Assembly (NCBI RefSeq): GCF_002737755.1
Contig: NZ_PEGH01000019.1
Location: forward strand, 1-64,000
Length of the DNA stretch: 64,000 bases
Source: Caulobacter sp. BP25
Lineage (GTDB): Bacteria; Pseudomonadota; Alphaproteobacteria; Caulobacterales; Caulobacteraceae
Direction: 5' to 3'
Position numbers and translations under genes: made by a program. Shown one piece after another: positions 52,512 through 60,584 of this stretch; the stretch's first letter is position 1; each line of letters opens with the position of its first letter. Below the pieces are notes generated by a model that searched no databases, was not told the DNA's origin, and worked only from the letters and a program-made list of their open reading frames with translations.

Positions 52512-53002
52512 AGACGTTTCTCCCCCTGATCGCCGCGGGTCTCTGCCTGGCGAGCGCTCCCGCCCTGGCCCAGACGGCGGCGGCCCCCGCGCCGGCGGCC
52601 AATCCGGCCTACTCCGCCCGCGTGATCACCCTGGCCGAGGCCAAGTCGGTGGTCGCCGCCGCAGAGGCCGAGTCGCGCAAGAACGGCTGGGCGATGGTCA
52701 TCACCATCGTCGAGTCCAACGGCGCCGTCGTGCTCTCCGAAAAGATGGACGGCGCGCAGTACGGCTCAAGCGAGGTGGCGCTGAAGAAAGCCCAGACCGC
52801 CGCCAACTTCCGTCGCCCGACGTCCTATTTCCAGGAGGCGGTGAAGTCGGGCACGCTGAACGCCATCTTTACCGGCGCCATGGCGCTGGAGGGCGGTGAA
52901 CTGCTGCTGGTCGACGGCAAGATCGTCGGCGCCATCGGCGTGTCTGGTGGGTCGGCCGCGCAGGATGGCGTTGTCGCCCGCGCCGCCGCCACGCTTAAGT
53001 AA
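52508..53002 (+). CDS. Secreted HbpS/GlcG-family (DUF336) protein
   Basis: 164 residues with a signal peptide (cleavage near A-L-A-Q-T). Single GlcG/HbpS domain: I-T-L-A-E-A-K-S-V-V-A-A-A-E, I-V-E-S-N-G-A-V-V-L, A-L-K-K-A-Q-T-A, and C-terminal I-G-V-S-G-G-S-A-A-Q-D. HbpS binds haem and GlcG stands beside glycolate genes; the role of this one is unknown. Translationally coupled to the large LamG gene, so a joint job in the periplasm is likely. Confidence 0.85.
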   Translation: MKTFLPLIAAGLCLASAPALAQTAAAPAPAANPAYSARVITLAEAKSVVAAAEAESRKNGWAMVITIVESNGAVVLSEKMDGAQYGSSEVALKKAQTAANFRRPTSYFQEAVKSGTLNAIFTGAMALEGGELLLVDGKIVGAIGVSGGSAAQDGVVARAAATLK

Positions 53003-54011
53003 GCGACTTCAGATAGGCCCGAAACGCGGCCATGGTCATCAGACGGGCGGGGTCGGCCAGGGCTCCGCCCGGATCGTTTTTGCGGCTCGGCGCCACCTCG
53101 TCGTGGCCGAATACGCGGTCCAAACTGAACGTCGCTGGGAAGGTCTTGGCCAGGTACAGGCACAGGTTCGTCAGCGCCTCGAACTGGTCGAAGCTGTAGG
53201 GCAGATAGGTTCCAGCCTTGATGTTGCCGTCCGGCGTGACGGTGCGCACCTCAGAGGCCGCATACCACTCGTCATGGATCGACTTGCGCTGGCAGCGGCC
53301 GCGCGCGTCGAGCACCACTTCGCCCTTAGCGTCCCGGACGGCGTTGAACCACGGGCAGAAGACGCCGTCCTCCTGGGCCTGGTAAAGGCGGCCAGGGTTG
53401 TTCATCTCGAAACCGACATAGTAGCGCGAGACGGCGGTCCTCTGGGTCACGGGACACTGACTGACGCCCGCGTGCGAGCCCCATTCGCTCCACTCGAAGT
53501 TCTCGGGCAGGAAGATCGTCCCGGTCCGGCTGATCTCGCCATAGTGGAAGCCGTTAGCCTGGCCCGAGCGCATCATGTCCAGCGTACGGGTGTCGGAATC
53601 CTCGACGCCGTTGCCCGCCTTTCTGATCCGATAGGCGTCGAAGTGGATGATCAGGCCTTCGAGGCCGCTCGGCCGGCGCCCTTGCACGCGATGGCGGACG
53701 CCCTGCGCGATCTTGAAGCGTGGTGGGACATAGTCTTGGTGCTCTCGGCGATCGGGACGATCCGCGTCCTCCTCGACCAGCGGTCGGAAGTCCCGACAGC
53801 CGCCCGCCCAGACATACTCCCCACCGCCCAGATCGAACCACTGGCTGACGCCCGAGACGAGGTCGCCGGTGATGGAGTTTCGGATCGGAAAACGCGTTCC
53901 GGCCTCGATCACCCGCGCCTTGGACGAGATCGTTCGTGGCTTGTCTCGTCGGACATTCAGGCGCCCCGCCGCCTCGACCGTTCCTCGCCCCGATGGAAAC
54001 GGATCCGCCAT
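52995..54011 (-). CDS. N-acetylmuramoyl-L-alanine amidase-like protein with SH3-type N-domain
   Basis: 338 residues. An SH3-like module (about 10-75, G-R-L-N-V-R-R and W-A-G-G-C-R) precedes an amidase_2/PGRP-type fold: L-I-I-H-F-D-A-Y-R (zinc His), S-E-W-G-S-H-A-G, V-G-F-E-M-N-N-P-G, and F-G-H-D-E-V-A-P-S-R-K-N-D-P-G-G-A (second zinc His, D-P-G-G). Cleaves the bond between MurNAc and L-Ala in muropeptides. No signal peptide from ATG 54011, so cytoplasmic recycling or a non-classical route. Convergent 8-base overlap with the GlcG-like gene. Confidence 0.8.
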   Translation of the reverse strand: MADPFPSGRGTVEAAGRLNVRRDKPRTISSKARVIEAGTRFPIRNSITGDLVSGVSQWFDLGGGEYVWAGGCRDFRPLVEEDADRPDRREHQDYVPPRFKIAQGVRHRVQGRRPSGLEGLIIHFDAYRIRKAGNGVEDSDTRTLDMMRSGQANGFHYGEISRTGTIFLPENFEWSEWGSHAGVSQCPVTQRTAVSRYYVGFEMNNPGRLYQAQEDGVFCPWFNAVRDAKGEVVLDARGRCQRKSIHDEWYAASEVRTVTPDGNIKAGTYLPYSFDQFEALTNLCLYLAKTFPATFSLDRVFGHDEVAPSRKNDPGGALADPARLMTMAAFRAYLKSLT

Positions 54012-54087
54012 TCGCTGCCCCCTCTCGCGCCCTACAAAAACCTAGCGAGAACAGTGGCAAAATACAATCTGGAAGAGATTTACAGCT

Positions 54088-54660
54088 TCAAGAAAACTCT
54101 CGCGCGAACATGGCTTCATACTCAGCGATCATGGCTTCAGCCTCCGGCGCCACGAGCCGCGCCACGGCGGCGGCGAAGGTGACCGGCGCCAGCCCTGAAG
54201 CGCTGACGACCTTGCCGTCGACCACCGCCTTGGGCGTGTCGACATAGTGGTCCGCACCCGCATAGCCGGGGACCACGCCCTGCAGCCAGTCCTTGCCGTT
54301 CGAGGTGTGCTTGCGGCCCTCGAAAAGGCCCCCGCGCGCCAGGGCGGTCGTGCCGGCGCAGATGCCCGCCACGGGCTTGCCGTCCGCGAAGGCCTGTCGC
54401 AGCAGCGCGGTGATGGCGGGGGCCTCGCCCTCTGACCACGCGTCGCTTCCAATCAGAATGAAGAGGTCGGCGTCGCTGAGCACCGGATCGTCGAACCGGT
54501 AGTCGGCCGCGGCCAGAATCCCGCCGATCGAGGTCTCGGGATCGCCGGTCGGGGTGGCGATCTCGATCTGGACCTTCAGGTGCTCGCGCAGCAGCGTCAG
54601 CACCGCGCCGGCCTCCCAATCGGCCCAGCCCGGCTGCAGAAAGGCGACGGCGACGGTCAT
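54088..54660 (-). CDS. DJ-1/PfpI-type protein
   Basis: 190 residues. Nucleophile Cys in G-I-C-A-G-T-T-A-L-A-R, early Glu in the sheet (W-E-A-G-A-V), and L-I-G-S-D-A-W-S-E-G. Small class-I glutamine-amidotransferase-like protein; could be a protease-like, isonitrile hydratase-like or regulatory member. Divergent from msrB, with which it shares a 52-base gap, which may point to a stress role. Confidence 0.8.
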   Translation of the reverse strand: MTVAVAFLQPGWADWEAGAVLTLLREHLKVQIEIATPTGDPETSIGGILAAADYRFDDPVLSDADLFILIGSDAWSEGEAPAITALLRQAFADGKPVAGICAGTTALARGGLFEGRKHTSNGKDWLQGVVPGYAGADHYVDTPKAVVDGKVVSASGLAPVTFAAAVARLVAPEAEAMIAEYEAMFAREFS

Positions 54661-54712
54661 GGGACGCTCCTGGTTCTACCGCTTGGGCGCGCAAGCGCCT
54701 ACATTGGCTGTC

Positions 54713-55192
54713 ATGACAGACGCAGCCATCCTTTCAACCGCCGGCTTCGATCTCACCCCGCCGACGGAGCCCGAACGTGATCGCCTGGAGGCCGACCTGA
54801 CGGCCGAAGAGGCGCGCGTCCTCCTGCACCACGGCACCGAGGCCCCGTTCTGCGGCGGCCTGCTGGGCGAGAAGAGCCCCGGGGCCTATTGCTGCCGCCT
54901 CTGCGGCCTGCCGCTATTCAAGCACGAGACCAAGTTCGAGAGCGGCACGGGCTGGCCCAGCTTCTACGCGCCGTTCGCCGAGGACCACGTGGTCGGGGTG
55001 CGCGACACCTCCTACGGCATGGTGCGCATCGAGACCCGCTGCGCCCGCTGCGACAGCCACCAGGGTCACGTCTTCCCGGACGGGCCGCCGCCGACACAGC
55101 TGCGTTATTGCATCAACTCGGTGTCGCTGCAGTTCGTGAGGTCCGGCGACGCCCTCCCCGATCCGCTGCATCGGGGCGACGCGATCAGGTGA
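54713..55192 (+). CDS. msrB: Peptide-methionine (R)-S-oxide reductase
   Basis: 159 residues from ATG 54713. Zinc site C-R-L-C-G and C-A-R-C-D, E-S-G-T-G-W-P-S-F, and catalytic R-Y-C-I-N-S-V-S-L-Q-F. Repairs methionine-R-sulfoxide in proteins. Slightly longer than E. coli MsrB because of an N-terminal extension (T-P-P-T-E-P-E-R-D-R-L). No signal peptide, so cytoplasmic. Confidence 0.94.
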   Translation: MTDAAILSTAGFDLTPPTEPERDRLEADLTAEEARVLLHHGTEAPFCGGLLGEKSPGAYCCRLCGLPLFKHETKFESGTGWPSFYAPFAEDHVVGVRDTSYGMVRIETRCARCDSHQGHVFPDGPPPTQLRYCINSVSLQFVRSGDALPDPLHRGDAIR

Positions 55193-55460
55193 TGCTGACG
55201 GCTAGTTAGCCTGCATAAAGGCGCCCGAGGACTCAGGGTGCCTATAAGCGACTGATTTCATAAAATTTTCATCCAACTTAACCGACGCAACGCAAACCGG
55301 ACTGGCTATGACTGGCCGTAGCCGCCGACAGCAAGTCCGCTCCGGCGTCAACGGATGACCGCCAGCGACTTGCTGCCCCCCAGCTCTCGATATATTCGGC
55401 TGGGGAACGTTATTGATTGACGTAACGACACTCTCCAGCCCGATCCTAGGAAGGCACATC

Positions 55461-56123
55461 ATGAAGATCGCTCTGATCACCGAAAACAGCCAAGCGGCCA
55501 AGAACGAGACGATCCACAGCGCCTTGACCGCCGTGGCTACGCCTCTGGGCCATCAGGTCTTCAACTACGGCATGTACACGCCCGAAGATAAGGCCTCGCT
55601 GACCTACGTCATGAACGGCCTGCTGGCTGGCATCCTGCTGAATTCGAAGGCGGCCGACTTCGTGGTCACCGGCTGCGGCACCGGCATGGGCGCCATGCTG
55701 GCCTGCAATGCGATGCCGGGCGTCTTCTGCGGCCTGGTCATCGACCCGACCGACGCCTTCCTGTTCGGCCAGATCAACGACGGCAACGCCATCTCGATGC
55801 CCTACGCCAAGGGCTTCGGCTGGGCGGCCGAGCTGAACCTGCAGGACGTCTATCGCAAGCTGTTCGATGGCGAGCGCGGCCTGGGCTATCCCAAGGAACG
55901 CGCCGAGATCATGGCCAAGAACCGCGGCATCCTGAAGACCGTGAAGGCCGCGACCTGCAAGGACATGCTGAGCGCCCTGAAGGCGGTCGACCAGGATCTC
56001 GTGAAGGCCGCCATCGCTGGCGAACGCTTCCAGGAGTACTTCTTCGCCAACGCCCAGGACGAAGCCATTCGCGACTACGTCCAGGGCCTTCTGAGCGGCG
56101 CCCGTCAGCTCGAGAACGCGTAA
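55461..56123 (+). CDS. RpiB/LacA/LacB-family sugar-phosphate isomerase
   Basis: 220 residues. Seen: K-I-A-L-I-T-E-N-S, G-C-G-T-G-M-G-A-M-L-A-C-N (active-site Cys and anion loop of RpiB), N-D-G-N-A-I-S-M-P-Y, and helical C-terminus longer than RpiB proper (about 150 residues). Isomerises a phosphorylated or free sugar; the substrate cannot be read. Start fixed by TAGGAAGG. The 268 bases upstream hold a long inverted repeat (CAGCAAGTC...GACTTGCTG near 55328-55370). Confidence 0.85.
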   Translation: MKIALITENSQAAKNETIHSALTAVATPLGHQVFNYGMYTPEDKASLTYVMNGLLAGILLNSKAADFVVTGCGTGMGAMLACNAMPGVFCGLVIDPTDAFLFGQINDGNAISMPYAKGFGWAAELNLQDVYRKLFDGERGLGYPKERAEIMAKNRGILKTVKAATCKDMLSALKAVDQDLVKAAIAGERFQEYFFANAQDEAIRDYVQGLLSGARQLENA

Positions 56124-56431
56124 GGCGCTAGGTCATGACGACCGGCGCGGCGACCGAGGGGCTGGCAGCCTCCACCATCGCCACGCCGGTCGGACTTGGC
56201 CTGTAGCCCGCGCATGATATCGCGACTCATCGGGCATCGCTGAGCCCAGAGACGATCGGTCGGAGATCGGCGGATGCACGTTTCCCGCTGCACGAGCGAT
56301 TGAATCGGCTAAGGCCGAAATAGCGGTCTCGCCCTAGCTTTTCTCAATTCCCATCGAATTGATATGAATTGAGCTTGGCCCGTGAAACGAGCCATGTGCG
56401 CTGGACGGCCCGCAATTGCCCCGAGCGCACC
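56124..56431. other. 308-base intergenic region with an AT-rich palindrome
   Basis: The only structure I see is CTCAATTC (56343-56350) and its exact inverse GAATTGAG (56366-56373), with ATC-GAATT-GAT nested inside. It lies 59-89 bases before the hydrolase start and is unusually AT-rich for this genome, so it may be an operator or promoter. The rest shows nothing. Confidence 0.5.
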
Positions 56432-57046
56432 ATGACCCCCGCCCCGAACGCCTTCGAAACGCCGCGCCACAACCGCCGCGAAGACGCCGACGGCCCGCCG
56501 ATCTTAATCGTTCCAGGCCTCTACAATTCAGGCCCAGATCACTGGCAGACTCATTGGGAGCGCGAACTGCCCAACGCCGAACGCGTGGAGCAGCAGGACT
56601 GGGAGCGCCCTCTGCTGGGTGACTGGACGATCAGCCTGGCGGAAGCCGTGCGCCAGCGGCCCGGCGCGATCCTAGTGGCGCATAGCCTAGGCTGCGCCCT
56701 CGTCGCCCACTTCGCGCAAGTGACGGGCGGACGCGGCGTGGGCGGGGCGATGATGGTGGCCCCGGCCGACGTCAATCGCGAAGGTCCGGCCGGCCGCCTG
56801 CTGGTCGGCTTCTCGCCCATCCCGCGCCAACGCCTGCCCTTCCCCAGCCTGGTCGTGGCCAGCCGCAACGACCCCTATGTCGAGATCGACCGCGCCGAGG
56901 CGTTCGCCCGCAGCTGGGGCTCAGCGTTCGTCGACCTGGGCCGCGCGGGACACATTAACGTCGACTCCGGCCATGGCCCCTGGCTGAAGGGCCGCGCCCT
57001 GCTCAAGAGTCTGGTCGACCGGGTCGAGGCGACCAAGCGATTCTAA
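56432..57046 (+). CDS. RBBP9/YdeN-type alpha/beta-hydrolase
   Basis: 204 residues. I-V-P-G-L-Y-N-S-G-P-D-H-W-Q-T-H-W near the start and nucleophile V-A-H-S-L-G-C (G-x-S-x-G with A at the first position, as in this family); acid Asp in S-R-N-D-P-Y and His in R-A-G-H-I-N. These are small serine hydrolases of unclear substrate. The 3' end overlaps the convergent LamG gene by four bases. Confidence 0.88.
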   Translation: MTPAPNAFETPRHNRREDADGPPILIVPGLYNSGPDHWQTHWERELPNAERVEQQDWERPLLGDWTISLAEAVRQRPGAILVAHSLGCALVAHFAQVTGGRGVGGAMMVAPADVNREGPAGRLLVGFSPIPRQRLPFPSLVVASRNDPYVEIDRAEAFARSWGSAFVDLGRAGHINVDSGHGPWLKGRALLKSLVDRVEATKRF

Positions 57047-57789
57047 TCGCCGCTGGTGCGCAGCAGCGCCTCTGGCCCCAAGGCGCGGGGCGTGAAGCGA
57101 GCCTCGCGCACCGCGCCCTTGAAGTAGTCGACCCTGTTCATCCGCGCGCCAACCGATGAGCGCCCTTGCCCTTGCGGCTTGAACGCCATTTCGACCTCGC
57201 CCTGCAGCTGGCCGTTGACGAAGGCGCGGTAGGTCTTGCCGTCATAGCTCTGGGCGACCCAGTACCAGCGCCCGACCGGGAAGGTCTTGTCCAAGAAAAG
57301 CAGCGTCTGCTTGTAGCCCGGCCCCGTGGCGAAGGCGTCCAGGCTCCAGGCCTCGCCGGTCACGCGAATCTCGAACAGCATACGGGTGACCGAGGGGGGC
57401 GCGCCGGGCGTCGGATCTTCCTCGTTCAGGTGAAACCAGCGCTGCGCGAAGACGCCGCCATCGGGCCGGAATAGAGCCTCGAAGGTGAACTGCGCCATGC
57501 CGGCCAGCGGGTGACGCTCGATCACCAGTCGGTCGTCGACGCCATCGAACTGCACCGCTTTGCCATAGGGCGTGTCGATCAGGCGCGGATCGCCCTCGAC
57601 CATCGTCGCCGCGCCACCGATTCTGGAAAGCCGATCGAACGTCCAGCGCGTCTGGTCGGGCGCGTCGCGAGTCGGGCGGCGCCCCATGGCCGAAGCGGAC
57701 AGGCCCGCCGACAGCGCGCCAAGACCGCCAAGAACGACTCGCCGCCCGAGCGGCCGCGAGAGCTCTCCCTGGCCTTTGAATCCGTTCAT
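57043..57789 (-). CDS. Tat-exported LamG-domain protein
   Basis: 248 residues. Tat-like signal (L-S-R-P-L-G-R-R-V-V-L-G-G-L-G) and a single LamG/concanavalin A-like domain (about 50-245: V-Q-F-D-G-V-D-D-R-L-V-I, F-T-F-E-A-L-F-R-P, R-W-Y-W-V-A-Q-S-Y-D-G, A-F-V-N-G-Q-L-Q-G). No catalytic residues are evident, so a glycan-binding role is inferred. GAGGAGGAGG precedes ATG 57789. The promoter carries the same LacI-type operator core as the large LamG gene. Confidence 0.8.
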   Translation of the reverse strand: MNGFKGQGELSRPLGRRVVLGGLGALSAGLSASAMGRRPTRDAPDQTRWTFDRLSRIGGAATMVEGDPRLIDTPYGKAVQFDGVDDRLVIERHPLAGMAQFTFEALFRPDGGVFAQRWFHLNEEDPTPGAPPSVTRMLFEIRVTGEAWSLDAFATGPGYKQTLLFLDKTFPVGRWYWVAQSYDGKTYRAFVNGQLQGEVEMAFKPQGQGRSSVGARMNRVDYFKGAVREARFTPRALGPEALLRTSGD

Positions 57790-57813
57790 GACGCCTCCTC
57801 CTCCGGCATTTAT

Positions 57814-57827
57814 TGACACCGGTATCA
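57814..57827. promoter_or_regulatory. LacI-type operator upstream of the Tat-exported LamG gene
   Basis: TGACACCGGTATCA, near-perfect palindrome (TGA-x-ACCGGT-x-TCA), 25-38 bases before the start codon. Matches the LacI-family operator form and shares its first ten bases with the site at 48681. Confidence 0.6.
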
Positions 57828-57901
57828 GGGCTGATGCTGCGAGCGCGCTGGGGCTTTTTCAAGCCGAAACCAGCGCTTCGCTTTTTAAGAGAAGAAAGAA
57901 T

Positions 57902-57940
57902 TGGTGCGGGCGGTCGGGGTCGAACCTGACACTCATTTCG
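57902..57940 (-). repeat. Partial copy of the tRNA-Leu(CAA) 3' end (att-like)
   Basis: 25 identical bases of the CCA/acceptor/T-arm region, then an extra T, GACACTC, one mismatch, TTTCG. It cannot form a tRNA alone. Distal att site of the islet. Confidence 0.75.
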
Positions 57941-57972
57941 CAGGTAGACAGGCGCAAACAACTCGAAAACTT

Positions 57973-58527
57973 CTAATTCACGCCGTCTTGTGTCGAACGT
58001 TTATAATAGCGCAGGACCTTGGAAAGGTGCCTACGCTCAATCGAGACTTCGTCCATCTTCTCCAAATTACCAAAAACCTGGAGAAAGACACCTGGATCGG
58101 CTTCGTCAGTTTTTATAGGCTCGATCCGCACACCCTCGCCTCGCCGGCCATAGAACTGCAAGCCCAGCTCTTTCACAGCCTCAGCAGCGTACGCTACACC
58201 GGCGGCATCTAATGTTCTGAAGACCGAAGGCACACCTTGCGACATTGCTTCACGTAGAGAATGCCTTCCGGTGTCGTACAACACGCGGCCAACTTCCGTC
58301 AGCGTGATATACTTTCGACCTTCAGTATTCGCCCTCTCGACCGTGCCCCACAACACCACCCACGTCGTGAGCGCCGCCACGATCATGCCCGTCCCCAGAT
58401 AACCCAGGGAAAGATGGTACGCGTCCATAGCTGGTTGCAGCGAGGCGATGAAGCTAGCGATGCCGCCGCCGAATACTGGCCCGGCAACAGTGGCGATGAT
58501 CTGACGACGATCCATAGCTGTCGGCAT
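57973..58527 (-). CDS. Unknown membrane protein inside the tRNA-Leu islet
   Basis: 184 residues. Two membrane helices (about 8-30 and 43-62) then a soluble alpha/beta-looking domain with K-Y-I-T-L-T-E-V-G-R-V-L-Y-D and a basic end (R-R-H-L-S-K-V-L-R-Y-Y-K-R). Codon use is less GC-biased than the neighbours, consistent with transfer. It is the only gene in the islet. I know no family. Confidence 0.65.
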   Translation of the reverse strand: MPTAMDRRQIIATVAGPVFGGGIASFIASLQPAMDAYHLSLGYLGTGMIVAALTTWVVLWGTVERANTEGRKYITLTEVGRVLYDTGRHSLREAMSQGVPSVFRTLDAAGVAYAAEAVKELGLQFYGRRGEGVRIEPIKTDEADPGVFLQVFGNLEKMDEVSIERRHLSKVLRYYKRSTQDGVN

Positions 58528-58619
58528 ACCAGCGACCGCTACGCAACGCCATCCGCCGACAGCTCACACGGTTCCGGTCGCAATGAACCCGCCATCACGC
58601 CAGCTCATTGAATAGATTA

Positions 58620-58704
58620 TGGTGCGGGCGGTCGGGGTCGAACCGACACTCCTTTCGGAACCGGATTTTGAGTCCGGCGCGTCTACCAGTTTCACCACGC
58701 CCGC
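58620..58704 (-). tRNA. tRNA-Leu (anticodon CAA)
   Basis: 85 bases with encoded CCA. Acceptor GCGGGCG/CGCCCGC, anticodon arm CCGGA-CTCAAAA-TCCGG giving CAA, class II long variable arm, T-arm GGTTCGACCCC. Its 3' end served as an integration site. Confidence 0.96.
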
Positions 58705-58803
58705 AGGCTTCGCAACGCGAAGGGTGGTCTTCCTAGCAGGCGTCGGCGGTGAATTCCAGTCTCGCGACGTCCGGTCTAGCATCGAAAATCACGGAGATTC
58801 CCG

Positions 58804-59799
58804 ATGCTGAAGCCCGGCCCTCGCAACCTGATCACCGACGTCCCCGGCCTGACCGTCGGGTGTGTCGAGGATGAAGCCGTCCGCACCGGCGTGACGATCC
58901 TGCTCTGCCCCGACGCCTGGACGGCGGCGGTTGACGTGCGCGGCGGCGGCCCGGCCGTGCGCGAGACCGACACCCTGCGGCCCGAGAACAGCTTTTCCCG
59001 CGCCCACGCGATCTGCCTGTCGGGCGGTTCGGTGTTCGGCCTGGGCGCCGCCGATGGCGCGGCGATCGCCCTCTCGGCGCGGGACATGGGGGTCAAGCTG
59101 GCGGCGGGCTCTCCGGCGATCCCGATCGTGCCGGCCGCATCGCTGCACGATCTGGGCAATGGCGGCGACAAAGCCTGGGGCCTGTCCCCGCCCTATCGCG
59201 ACCTGGGCATGAAGGCGGTGGAAGCCGCAAGCGTCGACTTCCCGCTGGGCGCGGTCGGCGCGGGACGCGGAGCGATGGCCGGGGTGGTCAAGGGCGGCTT
59301 GGGCTCGGCTTCCCTGGACCTGGGCGGCGGCCTGATCGTCGGCGCCCTGGTGGCGGCCAATCCGGTCGGCTCGGTCTATATGCCCGACGGCGAGACCTTC
59401 TGGGCCTGGCCGTTCGAGATCGACGGCGAATTCGGCGGGCGTCGCCCGGGGCCGATGAACGCCGCGATCGACCCCATGCCTGACGACACTAAGCTGGGCG
59501 CCCTGGGTCGCCTGCGTCCTGGCGCCAACACCACCCTGGCCGTGGTGGCGACCACCGCCGATCTCAGCACCGCCGAGGCGCAGCGCATGGCGATGATGGC
59601 GCATGACGGCATGGGTCGGGCGATTCGACCCGCTCACACGGCCTTCGACGGCGATATCGTCTTCGCCCTGGCCTCTGGCGCGGCCCCTCTCGGCGAAGGA
59701 TCAGGACGCGCCGCCGCCCTCTCGCGCCTGGGCTCGGCGGCGGCGGACTGCCTGGCCCGCGCGATCGGTCGAGCGGTCTTTGAAGCTAGGGCGGCGTGA
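58804..59799 (+). CDS. P1/S58-family peptidase (DmpA-like aminopeptidase)
   Basis: 331 residues of the self-cleaving DmpA/L-aminopeptidase-D-esterase family. Seen: I-T-D-V-P-G-L-T-V-G, G-G-x-A-V-R-E-T-D-T-L, L-S-G-G-S-V-F-G-L, Y-M-P-D-G, and G-A-N-T-T-L-A-V-V-A-T-T-A-D-L, where the chain is expected to cut before a Thr that becomes the nucleophile. Then R-P-A-H-T-A-F-D-G-D. Cytoplasmic. Its end overlaps the convergent MarR gene by 14 bases. Confidence 0.87.
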   Translation: MLKPGPRNLITDVPGLTVGCVEDEAVRTGVTILLCPDAWTAAVDVRGGGPAVRETDTLRPENSFSRAHAICLSGGSVFGLGAADGAAIALSARDMGVKLAAGSPAIPIVPAASLHDLGNGGDKAWGLSPPYRDLGMKAVEAASVDFPLGAVGAGRGAMAGVVKGGLGSASLDLGGGLIVGALVAANPVGSVYMPDGETFWAWPFEIDGEFGGRRPGPMNAAIDPMPDDTKLGALGRLRPGANTTLAVVATTADLSTAEAQRMAMMAHDGMGRAIRPAHTAFDGDIVFALASGAAPLGEGSGRAAALSRLGSAAADCLARAIGRAVFEARAA

Positions 59800-60295
59800 T
59801 CGTCTCGCCGCCGGCCAACTGGATGGCGGCAGTCTCGAGATGGCTCAGAAGGCGCTTGAACGTCGCGACCTCGTGCGGGGCCAGACCGGCCAGCAGCGTA
59901 GCCTCGTAGGCGAGCGCCAGCGGCGCGATCTCGGCAAACAGGCGGCGACCAGCGGCGGTCAGCTCAAGGGTGTGCGATCGGCGGTCGGAGCGCACCGTGG
60001 TGCGGGCGATCAGCCGGCGCACCACAAGGTCCTGGGCCGCGCGGCTGACGCGCACCTTGTCCATCGCCGTACGAGTGACCGCTGCGTGCGGCGTCAGCGC
60101 GCCCTCGGCCAGGACGGACATCAGTCGCCATTGCGGGATGGTGAGACCGAAGCGGTCCTCGTAGGCGCGGGCGATCAGACGACTGACGGCCGCCGAGGCG
60201 GTCGCCAAGCGATAGGGCACATAATCAGAAAGACTGACACCGGTTTCGGGCGCTTCCGGCGCGCCCGGCGTGATCGGAGAGACCGTGGCGGTCAT
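59786..60295 (-). CDS. MarR-family transcriptional regulator
   Basis: 169 residues from ATG 60295. Winged helix with L-T-I-P-Q-W-R-L-M-S-V-L-A-E, V-S-R-A-A-Q-D-L-V-V-R-R-L-I (recognition helix) and R-S-D-R-R-S-H-T-L-E-L-T-A-A-G (wing). Likely repressor released by a small phenolic or similar ligand. No obvious target palindrome in the 289 bases upstream. The natural target may be itself or genes outside the window. Confidence 0.88.
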   Translation of the reverse strand: MTATVSPITPGAPEAPETGVSLSDYVPYRLATASAAVSRLIARAYEDRFGLTIPQWRLMSVLAEGALTPHAAVTRTAMDKVRVSRAAQDLVVRRLIARTTVRSDRRSHTLELTAAGRRLFAEIAPLALAYEATLLAGLAPHEVATFKRLLSHLETAAIQLAGGETITPP

Positions 60296-60584
60296 GTCCC
60301 GTTCCTTTCGTCCTCCCAGGCGCGGCCGCCTTGAAGGAGCGGCCTTCGCCAGTCCATCCGCGCTTGCCGGACCCTGGCGTTTCGGTCCGTGCGCGTCTTG
60401 ATCTGAGCGCGGCCAGCTGGGGCTACAATGCCCCCCGGCGCCCGCCCCAACGAAGAGGCAGTTTCGCACGCCCCGTGGGCAGAGAATAGCTGTCTCGCCT
60501 TCGCGAGTGGCGTTTCTATGCCTCGACCAGCCAGAAATGCGCGTTTTTGTCTTCTGTGGGGTCGAGTCGCGCGCTCACCAGAGC

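Larger units (their letters stand above)
57902..58657. mobile_element. Tiny remnant islet flanked by a copy of the tRNA-Leu 3' end
   Basis: The 3' end of tRNA-Leu(CAA) (58620-58644) is repeated perfectly over 25 bases at 57902-57926 in the same orientation, and similarity goes on with one insertion and one mismatch to 57940. This is the signature of site-specific integration at a tRNA gene. Between them lies one unknown gene and no integrase. Base composition looks lower in GC than the flanks. Confidence 0.65.

Noticed and set aside
57902-57940. A third tRNA gene
   Set aside because: Only the 3' quarter of a tRNA is present; no anticodon arm follows.
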